The notes: generated from the sequence alone by a model not told the origin. Positions 1-7,497 are shown, counted from the first letter of the stretch. The stretch is 21,438 nucleotides of DNA from Candidatus Thorarchaeota archaeon (GCA_004524595.1 SDOA01000070.1:1-21438); one strand, 5' to 3'. Program-made: numbers and translations.

Positions 1-212
1 ACAACGTCCTCTCTGCGTCCCTCGAGCGCCTTCCCGATACGCTCCTCGCTTGACCCATAGCCTACAGATGTGTCAATGAAATTAATTCCTCGATCCAGTG
101 CTCTATTGATTACTTGGATTGCTTCTTTTTCTGACGGGCGCTGAATTGGAATTCCACCCATACCAACTCTCGAAACCCTTAGTCCAGTCCTGCCCAATGT
201 TATGATCTTCAT
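1..212 (-). CDS. aldo/keto reductase, N-terminal part (cut by window edge)
   Basis: The complement from ATG at 212 reads through the left edge without a stop for 70 codons. It opens MKIITLGRTGLRVSRVGMGG, followed later by INFIDTSVGYGSSEERIGKA. This is the classic start of the aldo/keto reductase TIM barrel. The Asp and Tyr of the catalytic tetrad correspond to Asp in FIDTS and Tyr in GYGSSEE; the catalytic Lys and His lie outside the window. Such enzymes reduce aldehydes or ketones with NADPH in the cytosol, and the substrate cannot be told from this fragment. No strong ribosome site is visible before the ATG. The family is secure; the specificity is unknown. Confidence 0.93.
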   Translation of the reverse strand, partial: MKIITLGRTGLRVSRVGMGGIPIQRPSEKEAIQVINRALDRGINFIDTSVGYGSSEERIGKALEGRREDV

Positions 213-569
213 TGCCGGTACACTCAATTGAGCTGCTTTAGAAACTCTCGGCCTCAGTGTCGTTATCTGAGCTGGAGTCCCACAGAGCCTGAGCACATGC
301 TGCGCTGAAACAATAAAAGGAAGTATTCTCTGACTTTAACATACTTCACGCAATCAGCGTGAGGTGTTCGATAGGAGGGATAAGGTGATGAACAAGGTGG
401 GGCAGGTTCATTTGATATTAGTCGACTCACTCACGCGTGTGGCATGTGGCGCGACCACACTTCGATTCTGTCACATCATGACCAGTGGTGGCTTCGCCAG
501 GCACTCATGTAGCATCTTCGGTGTCCGCGGTCGCTCGGAGTTTGCAGCACAATGTTGCCGATCTGAAAG
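213..569. other. gene-poor stretch; GC-rich part with possible hairpins
   Basis: I find no convincing protein gene here. A TATA-like AATAAAAGG lies near 312-320. A 6-bp inverted repeat follows (346-351 TCACGC, 357-362 GCGTGA). Bases 421-540 are about 60% G+C, clearly richer than the neighbours, and can fold into several short hairpins: 437-442 with 455-460; 484-487 plus 489-492 with 496-499 plus 502-505; and 477-480 with 506-509. This could be a small structured RNA, but no known RNA family is recognised. A 62-71 codon frame starting at 364 or 388 has a good GGAGGG site, but its Cys/Ser/Arg-rich product does not look like a natural protein. Confidence 0.3.
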
Positions 570-752
570 ATGTTGAAGGAGGGCGAGTCCTTCAAGGATG
601 TGTACAATCGGGAGCTGATGGAGCGAAAGAAGAAGAGATATGACGGAGAACTACGACGGTTGAAGCGGTTGAGCAAAGAGTATGGAGTGGAAGCGTTCAG
701 AAACCTGATACGAAGAGCTCTCCTGGAAGAACAGGCCATCCGTCCTACGTGA
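570..752 (+). CDS. small charged helical protein, hypothetical
   Basis: This is a 60-residue ORF starting MLKEGESFKDVYNRELMERK. It is very rich in Lys, Arg and Glu, with Leu/Ile/Val at helical spacing, and ends IRRALLEEQAIRPT. This is the composition of a real small helical protein rather than chance translation. A TGA at 564 lies just upstream in frame, so the start is ATG 570, TTG 573 or a later GTG/ATG (600, 618). No clear ribosome site precedes 570; the GGAGGG at 578-583 would better suit GTG 600. No family is recognised. It might be an antitoxin-like or nucleic-acid-binding helix protein, but that is speculation. Confidence 0.4.
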   Translation: MLKEGESFKDVYNRELMERKKKRYDGELRRLKRLSKEYGVEAFRNLIRRALLEEQAIRPT

Positions 753-802
753 CTCTCCTACTTGCACTCATAGAGAGATTGTCCAACTTACGATGAGCGG
801 TT

Positions 803-1579
803 TTAGCAGCCTGCAGTATTGTCTTCTTTTACATCAAGGTCTCGATACCAGTAGTTGTAGGCACATGAAAATCCCAGTTTTTTGTATAATTCCTTTGCCG
901 CATAGTTGTTCATTTCAACCTGAAGATATGCATTCTTGGCTCCAAAAGTCTGAGCCCAGATTCCGAGTTGTTTGTTCACAGCAGTAGCAGCTCCAAGGTG
1001 TCGTCTATCTGGGCGTGTGGCAATATTGAATACACCTAGCCACTCACCTTCAACAACTCCATAACCAACTGCTGCAATCTCCTCATCTATCATCGCAAAA
1101 GCAAAGGTCTTTGGTTGCAGTGTCCGTTCCATGATTGACTTCCTGATGGGAATAGTGGAGGAATCATGATTTGATCCGCTGTTGTAAGTGTCAATCCATT
1201 CTTTGGAAATAATGTCAGAAGTTTCTACGGAAAATTTCGTATCTGATATCAAAAAAGAAATGATTGGAGCGGTCCAAATCTCAACTTGTAGACCCAATAC
1301 AAAATCCCTGTGTTCGAGTTCAACATCTAAGTTGTGGGGATGACTGGCTTCAGTCATTTGGAACCGTGGTGTCAAATCCCGGGATCTATAGAAATCGATG
1401 ACTGAATCAATTGCGAAATCGAGCGGGATGTTTTGGGGTGCAACCGGGAGCACACTATTAGCTCGCCGGGTCACACCATGGTCAGCACGCAATATCCAAC
1501 CACCTAATCTAAGACGTTCCTCAGCGACCCAAGCGTTATGACCTAGTAATTCAAATTCGTTAATCATGTTGGGATCCAT
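803..1579 (-). CDS. GNAT-family N-acetyltransferase with N-terminal extension
   Basis: The protein has 258 residues. The C-terminal half (about 155-250) is a Gcn5-type acetyltransferase. The acetyl-CoA loop motif RxxGxA is R193-H-L-G196-A-A198, in TRPDRRHLGAATAVNKQLG. Motif B follows as YLQVEMNNYAAKELYKKLGF. The N-terminal half carries GGWILRADHGVTRRANSVLP (26-45). This resembles a two-part acetyltransferase group that includes mycobacterial Rv0428c-like proteins, in which this segment precedes the GNAT fold. The ATG at 1579 has GGTGG six bases upstream; a second Met at codon 5 is an alternative. It is transcribed away from galT, and the shared intergenic region holds inverted repeats, so the two may be regulated together. 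The acceptor substrate is unknown. Confidence 0.9.
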   Translation of the reverse strand: MDPNMINEFELLGHNAWVAEERLRLGGWILRADHGVTRRANSVLPVAPQNIPLDFAIDSVIDFYRSRDLTPRFQMTEASHPHNLDVELEHRDFVLGLQVEIWTAPIISFLISDTKFSVETSDIISKEWIDTYNSGSNHDSSTIPIRKSIMERTLQPKTFAFAMIDEEIAAVGYGVVEGEWLGVFNIATRPDRRHLGAATAVNKQLGIWAQTFGAKNAYLQVEMNNYAAKELYKKLGFSCAYNYWYRDLDVKEDNTAGC

Positions 1580-1593
1580 AAGATGCCACCTTG

Positions 1594-1611
1594 GAATTTC
1601 TTGAAAAATTC
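1594..1611. promoter_or_regulatory. inverted repeat in GNAT/galT divergent promoter region
   Basis: GAATTT (1594-1599) and AAATTC (1606-1611) are perfect 6-bp complementary arms around CTTGAA. The site lies 15 bases upstream of the GNAT start and overlaps the next inverted repeat by six bases. It is a candidate repressor site on the GNAT side of the shared region. Confidence 0.4.
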
Positions 1612-1629
1612 ATGATTCGTCATGAATTT
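1606..1629. promoter_or_regulatory. perfect 10-bp inverted repeat, candidate gal operator
   Basis: AAATTCATGA (1606-1615) and TCATGAATTT (1620-1629) are exact reverse complements separated by TTCG. The repeat sits 34-57 bases upstream of the galT ATG, where the BRE/TATA element of a short-leader archaeal promoter would lie. Binding there would block galT-galK transcription. An RNA hairpin is also possible, but it would fall upstream of the predicted transcript. Confidence 0.6.
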
Positions 1630-1630
1630 A

Positions 1631-1652
1631 ACGAACATGATACGAGCATGAT
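1631..1652. repeat. two adjacent 11-bp direct repeats before galT
   Basis: ACGAACATGAT (1631-1641) is followed at once by ACGAGCATGAT (1642-1652), identical at 10 of 11 positions. The shared CATGA core also occurs in the inverted repeat just upstream and across the galT start (1662-1666), giving five copies in about 56 bases. This looks like a multi-site binding array for one regulator. Confidence 0.5.
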
Positions 1653-1662
1653 TTGAAGAATC

Positions 1663-2604
1663 ATGAGTACACTTCGTTGGAATCCAATGCTTGGGGAATG
1701 GATTATTGTAACACCAAAGAGAGCAGAAAGACCATTCCAAGATTTATCCATAAAATGTCCATTCTGCCCTGATAGTCAAGAAACCGGAACATATTGGAAG
1801 GTCTTAACTCTGGATAACAAATATTCTGCACTGGATTCATCAGTAGGAGTCCTTCCTTTAGATGAGCAGTACATTATGGAAGCACCTGCTCACGGCTATT
1901 GCAAAGTGATTATTCTATCACCTAATCATGAAGAACAACTCGAACAAATGGATGAGGAACAAGTCGAGAGTGTGTTTAAGGAATATCTTAGTGTGTTCAG
2001 AGAGCTAGATACTGCGAGAGGAATTGAGTATGTTTTTGAATTTGAAAATAGAGGAAAATCGATAGGAGTTAGTCTAGATCATCCTCATGCACAAGCCTAT
2101 GCACTACCATTCATCCCCACTAGGATTAGACAAGAATTGAAGCAATTTCAGGAAAAATGGGAAAACGAGAAGAAGTGTCTTGTTTGTGAGATTCTTGAAA
2201 ATGAACTTAAGACACAGGCAAGTCGGATAATCAATGAAACAGCACATTTTGTGTCATTCGTTCCATTTTTTGCAAAGGTACCGTATGAAGTCCATATCTA
2301 TCCAAGAGAACATGTTGCAAGTCTGGTGGATCTTGAAGATAAATTGTTGGAGCTAGGGACAGTAGTCCAAGATGTCGTCTGTAGATATTCACGGGTCTTT
2401 GATGAGATTGCCTATGTTATGGCATTTCATACTCGTCCATCAACAGGAGAACATCCATACTGGCATTTTCATATTGAACTCTATCCACCGTGGAGAGACC
2501 GTTCAAGGTTAAAATACTTGGCAGGGTTGGAAACAGGAGCGGGAACATACACAAATGATTCTAGTCCGGAAGATATAGCTGCAGAGTTGAGGGATGCACT
2601 TTGA
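1663..2604 (+). CDS. galT: galactose-1-phosphate uridylyltransferase
   Basis: The protein has 313 residues, close to the usual size. It exchanges UMP between UDP-glucose and galactose-1-phosphate in the Leloir pathway, in the cytosol. The active-site HPH triad is His140-Pro-His142 in SLDHPHAQAYALP; by family knowledge His142 carries the UMP intermediate. Cys32 and Cys35 (KCPFCPDS), His89 (SPNHE) and His140 match the zinc ligands of the E. coli type. A second CxxC is at 172-175 (KCLVCE). The C-terminal HIT-like half shows VPYEVHIYPREH and YWHFHIELYPP. The galK start overlaps its stop, so the two are one transcription unit. ATG 1663 lacks an obvious ribosome site, which fits a short leader behind the repeat-rich promoter. 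Confidence 0.97.
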   Translation: MSTLRWNPMLGEWIIVTPKRAERPFQDLSIKCPFCPDSQETGTYWKVLTLDNKYSALDSSVGVLPLDEQYIMEAPAHGYCKVIILSPNHEEQLEQMDEEQVESVFKEYLSVFRELDTARGIEYVFEFENRGKSIGVSLDHPHAQAYALPFIPTRIRQELKQFQEKWENEKKCLVCEILENELKTQASRIINETAHFVSFVPFFAKVPYEVHIYPREHVASLVDLEDKLLELGTVVQDVVCRYSRVFDEIAYVMAFHTRPSTGEHPYWHFHIELYPPWRDRSRLKYLAGLETGAGTYTNDSSPEDIAAELRDAL

Positions 2605-3773
2605 ACCTAGTGATTCCAGAGATACTTTTTGATGCATTTCATGACATAGTGGAAGATCAAAAAGAATCGATCTTTGGAGCAAGGGCGCCCGGAAGAATTG
2701 AGATAATTGGAAACCATACTGATTATAATGGAGGTTTGGTACTCGCATCAACACTAGACCGATTCATTTGGGTTGTTGGTACGACTAGCGATGATACAAA
2801 GCTCCATTCAATCGAATTCAACAACACAATAAGATTTGACCCGAATAATCCAATTTTCATTAATGAAGTTGGATGGAGTAACTATGCAAGGGGTGTCTAT
2901 TGGGCATTCAAGCGAAGAAACCATGATGTAAAAGGACTAACCGGAGCTATTCATGGTAACATTCCTCTTGGAGGTGGTCTAAGCTCCTCAGCGGCCTTAC
3001 AGGTAGCCTTGGTGAATATCATCTCATGTCTAAATAACTTGAAGATACTTCCAAAATCACAAGCGATGCTTGCTTTTGAGTCAGAACGAGTATTTTGTGG
3101 AATAGCGTGTGGAGTGATGGATCAATTTACTTCTCAGCTTGGAAAACCTAATTCTCTGCTTGGAATTCATTGCGGCAACTTGATGACACAAGATATAGCA
3201 ATCCCTGAAGGAGTATCATTTATTGTGGTCAATTCAATGGTTTCTCGTGACTCAAGTACAATATTGCATGAAAGGAAGAACGAGTCTCTGCAGGCCCTTA
3301 AAATTCTTCAAGAAGCTGGCTGGGACATTCCAAATCTATCAGCGATCACAGCAGCAGAAGTGTTTAAGATTTCAGAGAGCCTTGATGAAAAAATGTCACG
3401 TCGTGTAAGACATGTAGTAAATGAAAATCAACGAGTTCGAGAGGGTATAACCTTACTTCAACAAAACCAGATTGAAGAATTTGGCAGATTAATGATTCAA
3501 TCGCATGGAAGTTCAAGAGACCTCTATGAAGTTTCACATCCAAATCTAGAGATCCTGATGGGAATCTCTCAGAATCTTGATGGCGTTCTTGGTTGCCGAT
3601 TATCAGGAGCTGGTGCAGGCGGTAACTTGCTTATGCTCACAAAGACAAAAGATGCAGATAGAGCAGCAACTGAAATGACCAAGATTTATGAGAAGGAAAC
3701 CGGACTTTTAGCAGACACCTCAATCTGTGCAATACCCGGGGGCGTCATTGTGGAAGAATTCACGCAGTTATAG
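2601..3773 (+). CDS. galK: galactokinase
   Basis: This 390-residue GHMP kinase phosphorylates galactose at C1 with ATP. The galactokinase signature is GRIEIIGNHTDYNGG (31-45). The ATP loop is IPLGGGLSSSAALQ (121-134). The catalytic Asp is D174 in CGVMDQFTSQ. GHMP motif 3 is GCRLSGAGAGGNLLML near the C-terminus. At residue 38 the usual Glu of GEHTDY is Asn, while the rest of the site is intact. The likely start is TTG 2601, which overlaps the galT TGA by three bases and has GAGGG seven bases upstream; GTG 2610 is an alternative. The 3'-neighbouring Vps62-like gene begins 46 bases after the stop. Galactose-specific naming rests on the signature and the galT partner. Confidence 0.95.
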   Translation: MNLVIPEILFDAFHDIVEDQKESIFGARAPGRIEIIGNHTDYNGGLVLASTLDRFIWVVGTTSDDTKLHSIEFNNTIRFDPNNPIFINEVGWSNYARGVYWAFKRRNHDVKGLTGAIHGNIPLGGGLSSSAALQVALVNIISCLNNLKILPKSQAMLAFESERVFCGIACGVMDQFTSQLGKPNSLLGIHCGNLMTQDIAIPEGVSFIVVNSMVSRDSSTILHERKNESLQALKILQEAGWDIPNLSAITAAEVFKISESLDEKMSRRVRHVVNENQRVREGITLLQQNQIEEFGRLMIQSHGSSRDLYEVSHPNLEILMGISQNLDGVLGCRLSGAGAGGNLLMLTKTKDADRAATEMTKIYEKETGLLADTSICAIPGGVIVEEFTQL

Positions 3774-3819
3774 AGCGAGTCGTACCATTCATATTGTCGA
3801 AAAAAACCTATATGTAATA

Positions 3820-4533
3820 ATGAATCTAGAACAACTAGTCTGTGATTATGCACCAATTCTGAATTTTCATCCAGATGAAGGAGATTTCTGTTGTTTTCCA
3901 TCTGATGCAGAGGAAGTCTACCAGAAATTTCATCGAGACTGGACGAAATTTCAGGAGGACAGGTCTCCAGCAGCTATGATACCAACAACCCCCTGCTATT
4001 ATGAAACATGGAACGATGATGATATGATTCAGATTCGTTACTGGTTTTGGTATAGATACAATGATTTTCCCAAAGTGCCGTTTGGTCTGGGTAAGCATAT
4101 TGGGGACTGGGAACATGTCGAAGTAAGACTATACGATGGCACCTCCCCTAGAGATGCAATCTGGTTTCTTTCAAATCATTTGGAAGCTAGAATTACCTCA
4201 TTTGCACTGACAATACAAAACATTCATCCAGAAACACCACTCTTAGATGGAACGCATGTGAGAGTCTGGGTCGCTCTAGGCTCGCATGCCAACTATCCCT
4301 CACCAATGAGTGCTCCACGATGTTATGGCAAGATAATCTGCGACAGGATACAAGAGAATGGTGAGATTTGGTACACCGAACAGGGATTAAAACCACTTGA
4401 AGAAACTAATTTCCATGACTTCAAAGGCAGATGGGGGAACGAGAAGTCTCCACGAAGTCCCATGAATGAATATAATAATAGATGGCGAAATTATCCTAAT
4501 ATTGAACCAGATACCTATTCACCTGCTTTGTGA
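3820..4533 (+). CDS. Vps62-like protein
   Basis: The protein has 237 residues from ATG 3820. The frame is open further upstream, but that part is rich in Arg/Ser, overlaps galK and does not look like protein. It begins MNLEQLVCDYAPILNFHPDE. It then shows YWFWYRYN (74-81), HIGDWEHVEV (93-102), VALGSHANYP (151-160) and GRWG (203-206). These blocks match the family named after yeast Vps62 (PF06101), which is common in fungi and plants and patchy in prokaryotes; the biochemical function is poorly known. No signal peptide or membrane segment is seen, so it is probably cytosolic. Conserved His, Asp and Glu in HIGDWEH suggest a metal or substrate pocket, but this is inference. It may be cotranscribed with galK. 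Its 3' end overlaps the convergent next gene by 19 bases. Confidence 0.8.
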   Translation: MNLEQLVCDYAPILNFHPDEGDFCCFPSDAEEVYQKFHRDWTKFQEDRSPAAMIPTTPCYYETWNDDDMIQIRYWFWYRYNDFPKVPFGLGKHIGDWEHVEVRLYDGTSPRDAIWFLSNHLEARITSFALTIQNIHPETPLLDGTHVRVWVALGSHANYPSPMSAPRCYGKIICDRIQENGEIWYTEQGLKPLEETNFHDFKGRWGNEKSPRSPMNEYNNRWRNYPNIEPDTYSPAL

Positions 4534-5036
4534 TTAGGATTCCAAGGATTTCGTTGAGGAATCCAACGAGGCACATTTTTCTTATATCGAAGGTAATCTT
4601 CACCGAATCGTTTCTGTAACCCAGGTTCTTCAGAGAAAATAAAATAGAAATGATTTACTATGAAGAAAACGAAACTCCACAGTAGAATTAACCATGAAGA
4701 AAAAAGTACTCCTTCTCCAACAATGATCAATATGACTCCTGAAATCATTGGATTTCGCGTTCGAAGATAGATTCCATTCATAACAATTCGTTGAGTAGGA
4801 GCCCATGGAGCCAAAGTTCCTTTTCCGATTTGGTAGAACATCTTTATTGTGAGTACCATCAAAGCAAAACCTACTAGAAGTATACTTACACCAAATAGTA
4901 GAATGATGATGTTAATCAAATAAGGCACTTCACCACCCATTGTCGTATCCTGTGAAACGGATAATAAAGCGGCGGGAATAAGAATCAATGCACCGAAAGG
5001 TAGCATGAGTGCACTAAGATGGTCACGAAATTTCAA
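4515..5036 (-). CDS. isoprenylcysteine carboxyl methyltransferase-like membrane protein
   Basis: The protein has 173 residues with about four or five hydrophobic segments (about 8-26, 38-65, 98-110, 113-134). The C-terminal signature of the ICMT/PEMT superfamily is clear: RNPMISG (94-100), then EEPGLQKRFGEDYLRYKKNV, and VPRWIP (155-160). Members are SAM-dependent methyltransferases of the membrane; prokaryotic substrates are mostly unknown and may be lipids or small amines rather than prenylated proteins. The start is TTG 5036, supported by TGGAGG seven bases upstream. It follows nadB by 24 bases on the same strand and is probably cotranscribed. Its end overlaps the convergent Vps62-like gene. 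Confidence 0.88.
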   Translation of the reverse strand: MKFRDHLSALMLPFGALILIPAALLSVSQDTTMGGEVPYLINIIILLFGVSILLVGFALMVLTIKMFYQIGKGTLAPWAPTQRIVMNGIYLRTRNPMISGVILIIVGEGVLFSSWLILLWSFVFFIVNHFYFIFSEEPGLQKRFGEDYLRYKKNVPRWIPQRNPWNPNHKAGE

Positions 5037-5060
5037 GAGGCGGCCTCCAGAGATGCGAGA

Positions 5061-6647
5061 TCATTGAACGGGATCATACCCTTTTTTCATGATGGTATCG
5101 ACTGCCTGTGTCGACTCATTTGGCATGTCTTTATTGAAATGAGCTCCGCGACTCTCTTTTCGCATTCTTGCCATCTTGATGATCAATTCTGCAACAAGTG
5201 CAATATTTCGTAGTTCAACAAGATCAGGAGTAATAATGAAATCCCAGTAGAATTGATTAATCTCACGTGTGATGAAGCCAATCCGATTTCTAGCTCGGAT
5301 TAGTCGTTTATTTGAACGGACAATACCAACATAGTTGATCATGACGCGTCGTATCTCATCCCAGAGATGTGAGATTACAACCAGTTCATCAGGATCTGTA
5401 GCCTCACCAGGATCCCAAGGAGGAATCTCTGTCATCGGGAATGGAGATTTAATGTCTTCAATAGCAGAAATTGATGCATTATGTGCGATAACTGTAGCCT
5501 CGAGTAGAGAATTTGATGCTAATCGGTTGGCACCATGAAATCCGGAACATGCAGTCTCACCAATTGCATAAAGCCCTTTTACATCTGTTCTTCCGTTGAT
5601 ATCCACTTTGACTCCACCCATCATATAGTGAGCAGCAGGAACAACAGGGATGGGTTCTTTTGTTATATCGACGCCAGCAGTCAGACAGGTCTCATAGATT
5701 TGGGGAAATCTATCACGGATATAATCAGCATCTTTAAACGAGATATCTAGCCAGACATGGTCTGCACCAGTTCGTTTCAATTCATTATCTATAGCTCTTG
5801 CGACAACATCCCGTGGTGCTAGCTCAGCATCTTCATGATAGTTTGGCATGAATCTGGTACCATCACGACCTAGTAGTAATGCTCCTTCTCCTCGTAAAGC
5901 TTCAGATATCAAAAAAGCTCGAACTTTGTGATGATAGAGAAGGGTTGGATGGAATTGAACCATTTCAAGATTCATGACACTAGCACCAGCCCGAAATGCC
6001 ATTGCAATGCCATCACCCGTTGATACATCAGGATTGCTGGTATAGAGAAAGACTCTTCCAGTACCACCGGTTGCTAGTATAGTAGTTTTAGCAGCGAATC
6101 GTTCAACTTCTCTAGTATTAACATCAAGAACATATGCACCATAGACTCTGTTGTTCCAGACATAGAGATTCACAGCCATATGATTTTCAAAAATTTTGAT
6201 GTTATCGACCTGTCTGATCTTTTCAATGAGTGCCAATTGGATGTCTTCACCCGTATGGTCTTTGACATGTAGTACTCTCCTCTTGCTGTGCCCACCTTCA
6301 AGTCCTAATTCAAATTCACCTGTTTCTTCTTCTCCTGAAAAATCTACTCCAAGACTAACCAATTCTTGGATTCGAGCTGGGCCATCCTTCACAATAGCCT
6401 TTACTACATCAGGATGACAAAGACCGTTTCCTACTCTTATTGTGTCTTGAACATGTAGAGCAATCGAATCTTCAGGTGATACAACTGCTGCAATACCCCC
6501 CTGAGCATGAGATGTTGACGAATCAGTGATTCTTCTTTTGGTCAAAACGTGGACAGTACCATGTTTAGCCGCCTTCAAAGCAAAGAGTAGTCCAGAAAGC
6601 CCACTACCAATGATAAGAAAATCTGAGGAAAAGACCGTGTCTGCCAT
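5061..6647 (-). CDS. nadB: L-aspartate oxidase
   Basis: This 528-residue flavoprotein oxidises L-aspartate to iminoaspartate, the first step of de novo NAD synthesis. The N-terminal FAD motif is GSGLSG (14-19), followed by STSHAQGGIAAV. Residues matching the aspartate oxidase/fumarate reductase active site are present: His233 (VQFHPT), Arg252 (EALRGEGA), Arg284 (DVVARA), His340 (PAAHYMMGG) and Arg375 (HGANRLASNSLLE). The C-terminal SdhA-like helical part ends with the typical KESRGAHFNKDMP. Overall length equals bacterial NadB. GAGGT lies seven bases before the ATG. nadA and nadC are not in this window. Fumarate reductase subunits are relatives, but the SHAQGG and ANRLASNSLLE context and the lack of a fumarate reductase neighbourhood favour NadB. 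Confidence 0.94.
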   Translation of the reverse strand: MADTVFSSDFLIIGSGLSGLLFALKAAKHGTVHVLTKRRITDSSTSHAQGGIAAVVSPEDSIALHVQDTIRVGNGLCHPDVVKAIVKDGPARIQELVSLGVDFSGEEETGEFELGLEGGHSKRRVLHVKDHTGEDIQLALIEKIRQVDNIKIFENHMAVNLYVWNNRVYGAYVLDVNTREVERFAAKTTILATGGTGRVFLYTSNPDVSTGDGIAMAFRAGASVMNLEMVQFHPTLLYHHKVRAFLISEALRGEGALLLGRDGTRFMPNYHEDAELAPRDVVARAIDNELKRTGADHVWLDISFKDADYIRDRFPQIYETCLTAGVDITKEPIPVVPAAHYMMGGVKVDINGRTDVKGLYAIGETACSGFHGANRLASNSLLEATVIAHNASISAIEDIKSPFPMTEIPPWDPGEATDPDELVVISHLWDEIRRVMINYVGIVRSNKRLIRARNRIGFITREINQFYWDFIITPDLVELRNIALVAELIIKMARMRKESRGAHFNKDMPNESTQAVDTIMKKGYDPVQ

Positions 6648-6681
6648 CTGATTGACCTCAATTCATGTGCGTGCCTGATAC

Positions 6682-6689
6682 TCATAAGG
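6682..6689 (-). promoter_or_regulatory. candidate TATA box for nadB
   Basis: On the minus strand the sequence reads CCTTATGA, about 38 bases upstream of the nadB ATG. At archaeal spacing this puts transcription start near 6659, leaving a leader of about 12 bases that includes the GAGGT ribosome site. Confidence 0.4.
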
Positions 6690-6727
6690 CTTCTTGAAGG
6701 AAGTAGGAAGACATTAACCCAAGAGAG

Positions 6728-6734
6728 TATAAAT
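6728..6734 (+). promoter_or_regulatory. TATA box for the zinc-finger gene at 6764
   Basis: TATAAAT lies 30-36 bases before the ATG. The usual 25-27 base distance puts transcription start near 6757, so the mRNA would be almost leaderless. This agrees with the lack of a ribosome site before 6764. Confidence 0.6.
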
Positions 6735-6763
6735 GTAAACAGCAGCAACTCGAGATTACGACT

Positions 6764-7459
6764 ATGACCACTTGTGAAGAATGCAAGAGATTCGGCTATA
6801 CAAGGACAGGTCAGGTCTCGTACCCCTGCGCTTTATGTGGTGAATTGAGATGCGAGAACCATATGATATGGGTCCCTGCGCATGAGCTCAATAGACCACT
6901 TGATGAAGCTGAAGCAATCATCAGTTTTATCGAGTATGATAAAGTGGGAGGTTGGTACGGGTTCTGTGGGCGGTCTTCTCACATTCCCAGGGGATTACCA
7001 ATCAGATACGGAAAAGAGAAAGAGGGAGGAAAGGTAGTAGAGGCAATCCTTGACAACGAAAAGAAATCGGGTCTCGAGTCATTCCAACTCTGGGAAGTTG
7101 GTGCTATAGAGGAGGGTTTTGAGACCACATGGGAGGTCAAGCGGTATGCACTCTCTTGTTCTCTTGCACCAGTCATGGCATTAATAGCTAACATGTATTT
7201 GACTGGACGAGAACCTGCAACGTTCTTGGAGAACCTTCATAATTCTGCGTTCATGACATTCGCTACTAAGAAGTCGATATATTATGGAGAGGACTGGAAA
7301 AAATTCACAAAAACGATTGGCACTAATCCGAGTAAGGAGGATCTCTTTCAATATACATGTTCAAGATGTGCTGTGATTCCCTGCATGAATAGGCAAGCGC
7401 CATTCTTCGATCGCAAACTACTACAGAAACTTGTCAAATCACCAGAACCATCAAAATAG
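6764..7459 (+). CDS. zinc-finger protein of unknown function
   Basis: The protein has 231 residues. The N-terminus has regularly placed ligands C4-x2-C7, C22-x2-C25 and C30-x2-H33, which resemble a small cross-brace zinc finger of the AN1/B-box type. Two further Cys-containing clusters follow: GFCGRSSH around 66-73 and YTCSRCAVIPC near the C-terminus. The middle has no motif I recognise and no membrane segment. It is probably a cytosolic metal-stabilised binding protein, but no function can be assigned. It is transcribed divergently from nadB and has its own TATA box. The TPR/zinc-ribbon gene ends 38 bases past its stop, in convergent orientation; no strong terminator is seen in that gap. Confidence 0.8.
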   Translation: MTTCEECKRFGYTRTGQVSYPCALCGELRCENHMIWVPAHELNRPLDEAEAIISFIEYDKVGGWYGFCGRSSHIPRGLPIRYGKEKEGGKVVEAILDNEKKSGLESFQLWEVGAIEEGFETTWEVKRYALSCSLAPVMALIANMYLTGREPATFLENLHNSAFMTFATKKSIYYGEDWKKFTKTIGTNPSKEDLFQYTCSRCAVIPCMNRQAPFFDRKLLQKLVKSPEPSK

Positions 7460-7497
7460 ATGGACTGTCGCAATTGTGAAATGAAAACTTTGAATTG

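Noticed and set aside
385..391. GTGATGA resembling the C box of an archaeal C/D guide RNA
   Set aside because: No CTGA D or D' box follows at the required distance within about 60 bases.
364..576. Open frame of 62-70 codons with a good GGAGGG site
   Set aside because: The product is rich in Cys, Ser and Arg without helical or strand pattern, and it runs through the GC-rich hairpin region; it looks like chance translation. Only expression or homology would rescue it.
3727..3819. Upstream extension of the Vps62-like frame into galK
   Set aside because: The extra 31 residues are Arg/Ser-rich, overlap the galK C-terminus in another frame, and precede the family's conserved start.
5061..6647. 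Fumarate reductase/succinate dehydrogenase flavoprotein
   Set aside because: Length, the SHAQGG and HGANRLASNSLLE blocks and the absence of iron-sulfur or membrane subunit genes nearby fit L-aspartate oxidase better.
7460..7497. Possible terminator between convergent genes
   Set aside because: No stable hairpin or T-run is visible in the 38 bases.
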